Of a stretch of DNA of 64,000 nucleotides, positions 56,207 to 64,000 are shown piece after piece (the first letter of the stretch is position 1; each line of letters starts with the position of its first letter). The stretch is taken from NCBI GenBank assembly GCA_038373885.1, contig JAWZYV010016568.1:248001-312000 (forward strand). The letters are read 5' to 3'. Below the pieces are notes generated by a model. That model saw nothing but the letters and a program-made list of their open reading frames with translations. It had not been told where the DNA came from and searched no databases. The position numbers and the translations under genes are program-made. This stretch comes from Cheiracanthium punctorium (Eukaryota > Arthropoda > Arachnida > Araneae > Cheiracanthiidae).

Positions 56207-58340
56207 CTGGGCTCTGCGCTCGTGCCTACTCTAAATGCTTGCTTATCTAGTAATGGGGCGATATGTTCCCATCTCCATTTGTGTACGGTGCCTACCTACA
56301 TTATGTGTTAAAACTCTGAACTCAAATTTCTTCATGAATTGGTCGTTGCAATAGCAATATCGAATTTTTTGTGTCTCCAATGTTCTTGTATGGGCAGGAT
56401 TTTTCTAAATATGAATCTAAGGATCTGGGGACTCTAGGCAGATTTAAAGTGTGTATTTTTTTGCTTCAAACTTTTAATATCTTTTCTCTGCATCTAATTT
56501 TGACCATTTTTGTAATTGAAAGTATGCATCTATGACTAACGGTTGCGAAAATAAGGTCGGTCAATCTGCACGTGGATACAATGCATATTTCTGGAAAATT
56601 ATGAATTCCATCGTGTAACAAACTGAGATAATTTGTAAAGCTTGCCTATCGCCCATTCAAAATGAAAAATGAGAATTCTCTTTGAAGCATGGTAGTACTC
56701 AGCTGGCTATACCCATGTCGTCCACAAAAATGTATATGATATACTTAGATGTGTTCTAATGTACATCTGATCTTTGCTTTGATTTCATAATTTTCTGTGC
56801 ATTGAGCTTTAAACGTGCTATGTATGATTTGATTTCCCTGCAATTTTTGCAAGCCGAAGTTCAAGTCTGGAAGATCCTTGATAAAATATCGCCTCATCAG
56901 TGCAAAACATTGTTTTACCTCACATATGAATTTTGATCTTTACATTTCTGACTGAAAATGTGTAAAAGGTTCGATTATATAAATTTTTAAGTGACTGTTA
57001 ACTTCTAATAATTTCAAAATGGTTTGATTGGAACTAATATACGTTTATTTAATAAACAAACTCTTTTTAAATTCACCCATATTATAAAAAAAATCCTGTT
57101 TTGTTAAAATAAATATAGTATTTCATTGATCATTTAAATTTGAGTTGAATTATTGTCATTTTAACAGCTTTTGTGCAGTGGCTTTGCTTTAAAACATTTA
57201 ATATTTGTTTTGATTACCATTTTTATGTTACTTTTACTTGATATAGTCAAAGTAAACAACAATTAGCCTTTTTCTGATAGTAATTTATGCGAAACTGCTT
57301 AAGATCATATTTTAAAGTGAATTGCCTTTTAAGCGTCTTTAAAAATTATGTAGAAAGAGATTTTCTTATGAAAACAGTTTTCAGTTCATCTATAAATTAT
57401 ACATTTGTGTCCATGAATGATAAATTTGTCTGTAAAAGATTTTGCAATCATAGCGCTTTACTACAGACTTTCTTAGAAAATACCCTGATTTTTGTGTCTG
57501 CTAAGTTGCATTAATATTTATAAGGCGCCGCAGACAATGAGAAATTCAATTTACATAATTTTAATGTCTAGACAACATTTTTCAAATTTGTCTAAATAGT
57601 GAATAAGATGATTAAAGTTTCAAGCAAAAATCTGTAGCTAAAGTTTATTTTCACTGTCTTGCAGCTTCAATTGCTTTAATTGAGCTTTGAGTTTTCCAAA
57701 ATATATTTCAGTAAAATAGGTAAAATATGAGAAACATTTTCACATATTAAGATTTTTAATCACTAATGTAAAGATAAGACCCCAATAGATAGTTTCGAAA
57801 AGATAATGTACAATAGGTGGTTCAAATTATTAAAAAAGTGAAATGCGAAATCGAGATGAAATCAAATGGCCACAGTAGAGCAATAGGAGTGTAAAAATTG
57901 AGCTATATTTCACCCTCTAGAGAAAAAGGAATGGTTTTTTTAATTATTTCTATTGTTGTTGCAGTCATTCTTGTTCTTTTTATTAATACTATTATTATCA
58001 TCATCACAGTTATCATTGCTATTTATTTATTTTTCAATAGACTATTCTTGGAAAAAGTGAATAAAATTAGAAAATGGAACTTCAATTTGATTGATTGTTA
58101 AAAAATCTGCTTGTACTTGCTTTTATGAGTACGAATTTATCGATACTTTTTTTTTACTGAATAACAGCGAGAAATCACAATAAAAATGAATCATCCAAGC
58201 ACACTGATTGGTACTTAATTTTCCAATATTTTTTCTTCTCAGGTCGGACATTGTAAAATTGGAAAGTGGAGCTTCAATTTGATTGCATGTAAAAAAAAAA
58301 AAAAATCTGGTTTTATACTTTGCTGGGAACAGAATTTTGT
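56207..58340. other. No element recognised
   Basis: AT-rich. The hydrophobic open stretch near 57930-58035 is an (ATT)-rich repeat effect. No gene supported. Confidence 0.45.
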
Positions 58341-58348
58341 TATACAAC

Positions 58349-58507
58349 TAGAGATGGACGCGAGACGAGACAGAGATTTACAGATTTTTGCGAGACGAGA
58401 CACACATTTTTAACATTACGATATAGGGATTTTTGCGAGACGAGACAAGCTTTTAGGCTATTTTGCGAGACGCGAGACGCTTATTTTTTGTCTCGCGTCC
58501 ATCCCTA
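58349..58507. mobile_element. hAT-like MITE with GCGAGACGAGAC repeats
   Basis: The ends TAGAGATGGACGCGAGAC and GTCTCGCGTCCATCCCTA are inverted. GCGAGACGAGAC occurs several times inside. ACAACT flanks both sides as a partial duplication. Confidence 0.75.
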
Positions 58508-58509
58508 AC

Positions 58510-58621
58510 AACTCTCACCCTACAAATGGTCGACTGATACTTCCGTTTTGCAGATTCTTGCGACACGTGACGAAGCTATATCGGACAATCGAAGCGAGAC
58601 ATTATGCTAACGGTGTTCCTG

Positions 58622-58652
<31 letters not shown>

Positions 58653-59445
58653 GTCCTTACCTGTATATTAATGATGCGCAGCAACATTTATAGAGATGAA
58701 TAAACTACACAAGAAAGGGAAAAAATATAGATACAAGGAATTTATTTTATCAAAGAAAATTATTTTATGCACAAGAACGCTAAGTAGACTGAGGTCTAAA
58801 TGAATTGAACAAAATCCTCTGTTTGAAGTGTGATTTAATTCACAATGTCAACTGTACTGACATGTAATATACTAACTATGCGGCTTATAAACCAGTCACT
58901 TCATTATTTTGTTGTCTGGGCAAAATTTTATGATTATACTTATTACAGTTAATTTCTTTCAATATAATTAATTTCTTTCAATAAAATAATTAAAAAAGGA
59001 ATGAGAAACGCAGTCTGGCGTTAAAATTAAAAATAAATAAATAAATAAGTTTGGCAAATAAAAACCCGGTTCTTGTTGTACTAGATAAAATGTTTATTGT
59101 GATTGAATTATTTAGAAATACCAGAATACTACTGATGAGCATAAGTGATCTTATTTCATAATGCTAAAATATTTTTAGCTCATATACGTATGCCATGGAT
59201 TCTGATACTATTTTGCATAGTATGTTATGAATGTCTATATGTTTATCTACATTTTCTATGAGTATGGTTTAGGTTATCTAAGGTCTAATTGGTCAGTCAG
59301 TCATTGAAGGAAAGTCTACTATACTTGATACACAATTATTGGCATAACAAGCTTTATTAAATATTAAATGAGATTTCTAGCTATCTGATATTCGCGGGAT
59401 CAAAATGCATATCCGAAAACTGAAACCATCAGATAACCGAAAGCA
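58510..59445. other. No element recognised
   Basis: Poly(T) at 58626-58652 and otherwise plain AT-rich sequence. Confidence 0.45.
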
Positions 59446-59449
59446 TGTA

Positions 59450-59958
59450 CAGTCATTTAGGGTAACTTTGAGCCATACAGAGTAACTTTGTGTCACCGCC
59501 TAGTTTTCAGAGAGTTCTCAGATGTCTAATAGAGTTTTACTAAGTTGCTCATGGTCCACTACTGAACTCTGCTAGCAAGATTGTTGAAACTGGTTTTAAA
59601 TCTGTATTTAAAAAATAAATTGACAACATGGTACATAATTAATTTGGATATGCAGCTTTTTTTTTCTGAAGTACTGCTTGAAAGCTCTATTTTAATCTTG
59701 ATTTTCTTGGTTCAAAGTTGCCCGGACTCCTATATTGAAATACTGGTTCAAAGTTATCCCGAATAGCAGGGTAACTTTGCACCAGGCAAATTACCTATTA
59801 TTTTAGTTTTTATAGCCGGAATTTACTAATTTGTGTAAATTAAGCTAAAAATTGGGGGTTATTCTCCCATTTTATGCCATTTGGTCTGAAAATATTATTA
59901 ACGCATAAGGGGGCAAATGAAATACAGAAAATGTAGTCAAAGTAACCCTGAATGAATG
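59450..59958. mobile_element. TA-type MITE (AGGGTAACTTTGA ends)
   Basis: The ends CAGTCATTTAGGGTAACTTT and the inverse of CATTCATTCAGGGTTACTTT match 19 of 22. TA is on the left, decayed to CA on the right. AGGGTAACTTTG-type motifs repeat inside in both directions. Confidence 0.6.
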
Positions 59959-59964
59959 CATTGG

Positions 59965-61105
59965 CAAGGGTGTTTGATAACATTACATAACAAATAACGT
60001 TGGATTTAATAAAGAACCAGCTTTTAATAGTAAAATATATTAAGTAAATAAATATCGACTAATATTAATACAGCAAAACACTAAAAATACTGGTGTTAAA
60101 AGATATTTATTTTTAGATAAGTTTTTATTTATTTTAACTAATATTATTAGTTTATTTATTTATTAACTCTCTGAGCGTCGCGAAAATGGTCGAATAATGT
60201 AAAGTTGTTTTCACGGGAAAGTTTTCATACAACTTCAAAATTATTTTAAAAAATAAATTTTTGATAGGAAGATTTGTAATTATTAAAAAATAAGCTCCAA
60301 TGTGACTTACGAGCTTAAATATTAGAACATATTTTATGATACTCGAGTGTAATAAATAATTTAAGTTATAGATGCATTGCAGTAAAAACTGGAATGAAGT
60401 TGACGGGATTTTACGTCACAACTGCTTGTGTACAATAGTCAACTTTGAAAGCAAAAACTGTTGCTCCCTTTTTATTTCTTTGCACAAAGTAAAGGAAGTA
60501 TGGTATTGAACTCTAAAAACATTTCGGTATTCATATTTTCACGGATAATTCAGTTTGACAATCTTCCAATCCCTTTTGACTGGTTTTCGGCGTGGGGTAT
60601 TTCTGATGGCTCACAAACGATTAGCCATAGAATGCCGAAATTTTGTATTTAGGATTATTATAACATCTAGTTGTACACCTCGTCATTATTAGGATCGATT
60701 GGATAATTTATTAAGAGGATCACCCGAAGAACTTACGATGCTTTAAAATTGATGAGCAGTCATTTTCTTAAACTTTCAGATGGAATAAATTTAAATGAAT
60801 GAACGTGCATTTTTTGATTCAAGATAGCTAGGATAAACATTTTAAGTGCATAAAAAATGTGTGTACTTTAAAAGACGAACAAGAAAATCGTTTAGTATCC
60901 ACATCAGATTTTTATGATTTCATTATTACTAGTGAAAAGACGAACTTAAGAAAAAACCATTAAAATATTTTGAATTTAAATGAAAAAGAGCATGAATATT
61001 TAGAATTTCGCATATTAAAATATAATTACCCCAATCAAGTAGAGGGAAACAAACCCCAAATTCTGACATGATAATAAAAAGGGAACTTAAGGCGCTTTCA
61101 CACTT
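59965..61105. other. No element recognised
   Basis: AT-rich. A TTAACTCTCTGAGCGTCG near 60164 could be a lone piggyBac-like end but has no partner. Confidence 0.4.
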
Positions 61106-61119
61106 CATTTCTACAGAGG

Positions 61120-61499
61120 TCCCGCAGTGGTCTGGGCGTTAAACTCCGTTCTCACAAGAACACGGCAAGTGAAGCAGCATCCGGCTTGAACAGTGCTTGG
61201 GAGGGACTTCCCCCTCTCGGCTCGACTGCTGTGGAACCGTGTACGCTAATGGGAGCTGGTGCACGTAAAATCCGTCGTGGCTCCAATGTCCTCCGAGTTG
61301 TTAAACGGTACCTCTGGGGGTGCCGAATTCAGGGGGTTGGTCCCTCCTCTGGAATTGGTTCAAAATTAGGGGACCATCGGGTTAAGTCGGACTTCTTCCC
61401 ACTGGGGCCCACTAAAAATGGAAGGCGCCCCCATCTGCCCATCGCCTCTGGGATCTGGCACCGCTTGCGGTTGTCAGAGAGCATAATAGAAAAAAAAAA
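61120..61499 (+). mobile_element. SINE, family 2, with target duplication
   Basis: A perfect 11-bp duplication TTCTACAGAGG lies at 61109-61119 and 61500-61510. The head CCCGCAGTGGTCTGGGCG is A-box-like. The GC-rich body (GCACGTAAAATCCGTCGTGG, GGGGCCCACT) differs from family 1, and an A tail closes it. A 119-codon open stretch across it is not a gene. Confidence 0.85.
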
Positions 61500-61514
61500 T
61501 TCTACAGAGGAAAA

Positions 61515-61805
61515 AAGAAATACTCCCCCTTCCCTCACTCCGTAATATTCTAAGCATAGGCTTGGTCAAGCTTATGGATTTAATTGGTTAATCAAAAGCG
61601 TGTGCAAGGGTTCAGGAGTGTTCAAAAACCTATAGCTTGCTGTCTTATGTTCGCTTAATTTTTCCATTAGTCAACTCTCAAAGCCTGTAAAAGGCAACAA
61701 GAAATTTGAGACTTACACCAAGCTCATTCTATTTCTGTTGTACGGTAAGTATCGATGTGAAGTTAAAGAACAAATTTATTTAACAGCCAAGGTAAATGCT
61801 TTCAC

Positions 61806-61842
<37 letters not shown>

Positions 61843-62500
61843 CTTGGGCGTATGCTGTTTTGTGTACTTTCAAAATCGCAACTCACCGACAAATGGAAGA
61901 AAAAGAATTTGTCTGGCGATAGAGAATTTTTATTAGTTTTTTATCTATACATTTAAGACGTCTGGCCCTGTTTTCTTCGGGTCAGTGGTCGGTCACAATC
62001 TCCTAACGACGTCCTGTGAACGAAGCTGCGTTTATAAGTTATTGTTATTATTATTGCGCCCATTCTCCTTCTTAACGGCTCAACAAGATTGGCAAAATGA
62101 TGCACGTGTGCGCGATGCTTTCCGATTATGAAACCTAGGACATGGAAGTTGGAGTGTGCAACATACGGTATTACCAGTGAGTAAAGGAACCGTTGTAAAA
62201 TATGATCGACCAAATCGACTCGAACATCCTGGTGACTAAACTATGTGGGGCATAAGTAACTAAACAAAGTTCGCAATAGTGCTAAAGTATGGAATTGTTT
62301 GAAAATTTTTGAAATATTTGTTCAAGATCTCGAAAGCAAAAATTGCTTTATTAGGATACGTTTTCTATAAACGCGATAAGGTATATAAATTATAGAATGA
62401 CAATCGATATTACAGAATTCTCTAACCGTCGCATTCAGTGAAGTGAATTGCTTTCTCTACATTCCCAAAAATTTGTTTAATATGGAATGGATGTACACGG
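61515..62500. other. No element recognised
   Basis: It holds a 32-T tract (61807-61838) and an 86-codon minus-strand open stretch (61953-62213) without recognisable motifs. Confidence 0.4.
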
Positions 62501-62507
62501 GCAGTCA

Positions 62508-63590
62508 AAAAGTTCTCGGAAAACACCCGCCACTAATTTGTTATAAACGGTATTCATAACAGGCAGTATGATGGAAGTGTAGCTGAAGGTGCTCGAAGGA
62601 GTGTGTGGTGATCAGTTGGCGCGATGTCGAAGTTCCAGCAATGGGCGAACATGTAGTTCATGTGCAGGTTGGGGCCATGTGCGGTTTGGAGACAATGAAG
62701 GTATGGTGCCCCATGAGTTTGTACCAGCTGCACAAACTGTTAACGGTGTTTTTACGAGCAAGTTTTGAAAAAACTGCGGGAGGCAATCCGAAGAAAACTT
62801 CCCGCCAAATGGCAAGGAGGATGGTCACTGAATCACGACAACTCCCTCCCTCCCACACATTGATTGTTGTGCAGACACGACTCGTACAAAAGAGCATTCC
62901 ACTCCTCCACCAGCCTCCCTATTCACCGGGTTTAGCACTGTCAGATTTCTGGCTCTTCCGCAAGATCAAAATGGGCTCCAAAGGTAACCATTTTGACACC
63001 GTAGAAGCAACACCTCCTAGATACAGAAAACCTAACAACTGGCACGTCACCAAGCTTTCACGTCATCAGTAGGCTTTCAAGAATGACGTCATCAAAATTT
63101 AACTCTCATAAAGTAAAACCATTTAAAATTTGTGGTGAATTTAGTCACGCACAACAGTATTTTACTGATTTGAGATACAAAATTTAATTTTACAGCGAAG
63201 GGCAAGTTTTTAACTGTAACTAATTATGCAATGTAGTAAGGGAATAGATCATAATAAATTTTTTCTATCACAAAGGTATTTTAATTTTTTATCTTTATCT
63301 TAAGATAGTTTCTAATATTTGTAGAATTCACCAGAAAATTTAAATAGTTTTACTTTATGAAAATAAAACTGTGATGACGTCACTACTTGAAGGCCTAGTG
63401 GTGACGTCAAAGCTTCAGTTGTTAGGCTTTCTACATGCAGGAGGTGTTGGTAGAAGGCATCAAGGCTAACGCGACGGCTGAACTTCGGAAGATACCGAAA
63501 CAGAACTTTCAGCATTGTTCTCAGCAATGGAAGAAGCGATGGAGCAAGTGTGTGTGTTCTGAAGGCGCCCGCTTTGAAGGTGATTAAGTT
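62508..63590 (+). pseudogene. Mariner transposase relic split by a foldback element
   Basis: It begins near a mariner-like end (CAGTCAAAAAGTTCTCGG). Frames then read NEGMVPHEFVPAAQTVN, KLREAIRRKLPAKWQGGW and NHDNS (second catalytic D), then LHQPPYSPGLALSDFWLF (third D) and KGNHFDTVE. After the insertion 63008-63449 the protein resumes with EGIKANATAELRKIP, HCSQQWKKRWSKC and GARFEGD, then stops. Several frameshifts and stops make it inactive. The 3' inverted end is not found. Confidence 0.85.
63008..63449. mobile_element. Foldback element with 7-bp target duplication
   Basis: Arms of ~110 bp (CAACACCTCCT, AGCCTAACAACT, TTCAAG..TGACGTCATCA, CATAAAGTAAAAC) are inverted. GTAGAAG flanks both sides (63001-63007 and 63450-63456). 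Joining the flanks restores FDTVEGIKAN of the mariner protein. P-type elements make 7-8-bp duplications; the superfamily is unsettled. Confidence 0.88.
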
Positions 63591-64000
63591 CTTGTGTATG
63601 TACAGCTGCGGAAGTAAAAGGTCCACTTGCTCTTTATTTCGACGTTGTTCGTCGTACAGCAAAGTTATATATACCATTCGTTTGTAAATAACGCATACTT
63701 TAATTTACTATTAATTTAATTTGCATAAGGGGCAGTCTTCATATTTAATTCTGCATCAACTTCGTTTTTCTCAATAGCAACACTGTATTTTGACTTTATT
63801 AAACGAAAGAAAACCTTCAAATTACCATAAATATAAATGTTCACTAATTTTCTACGATAATTTCCAGAGATATTGCGCATTATTTTTTTTGCGCGATTTT
63901 AAGGGACTTTCTGCAAATTGAAAAACGCTATTTGTAGGTTCCGAACCTTTCTCTTTTCATTCATTTCGCACGCGAAAGTTAAAAGAAATAAATATTATTT
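63591..64000. other. No element recognised
   Basis: AT-rich end of the window without supportable features. Confidence 0.45.

Noticed and set aside
57898..58101. Short very hydrophobic frame resembling a membrane peptide
   Set aside because: It comes from ATT/ATC-rich low-complexity sequence; there is no start context or homology.
61186..61545. 119-codon open frame
   Set aside because: It covers a SINE bounded by a target duplication.

Overview
The window is eukaryotic, AT-rich, non-coding-looking DNA made almost entirely of transposable elements, their relics and simple repeats. An arthropod is most likely, and a spider is my best guess. That rests on the intact Tc1-like transposase with CACTGCTGGCCA ends, the tRNA-derived SINEs and the many hAT, piggyBac, mariner and pogo-like MITEs, which resemble what I know of orb-weaver repeat annotation. 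I see no convincing host gene, rRNA, functional tRNA, operon or CRISPR array. Only one complete, unbroken coding sequence stands out: a Tc1/mariner transposase at 1331-2371.

Layout. 1-3602: a probable Helitron relic ending in hairpin + CTAG. It contains a palindromic element that was later split by the intact Tc1 element (1099-2507). 4058-5253: a SINE with 14-bp target duplications and a pair of identical 201-bp direct repeats. 6600-15000: mariner relics, pogo/Tigger-like elements and a decayed array of repeat modules, some of which contain a 44-nt exon-like block. 16773-24766: two copies of a hAT element with CCCGAG-rich ends. Each copy carries a different insertion that the other lacks. Between them lie a piggyBac-like composite, a SINE with a MITE inside it, and a short hAT MITE. 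26781-29688: a four-deep nest of transposons with preserved target duplications. 29880-32545: ~140-bp tandem repeats and a 1.3-kb TA-flanked element. 34069-37238: two mariner-type relics, one split by a hAT MITE. 38421-40355: a SINE whose target duplication was split by a MITE, then a long foldback element. 41213-42954: a broken multi-copy protein gene with LYFDGRK and GCDGTNVN motifs, split by a CCCAGACAGC-ended element. 44477-50764: foldback, Helentron-like, hAT and piggyBac MITEs. 52020-56202: a ~960-bp hairpin element, microsatellites, a hAT-transposase relic and piggyBac foldbacks. 58349-63590: a hAT MITE, a TA element, a third SINE type with its target duplication, and a mariner relic split by a foldback element.

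The elements do not form a pathway. What they offer is a relative history: pre-insertion sites can be read at several places, so insertion order is directly visible. Coordinates of element ends come from hand alignment of inverted repeats and target duplications. Family names rest on terminal sequence, duplication length and protein motifs, without database support.
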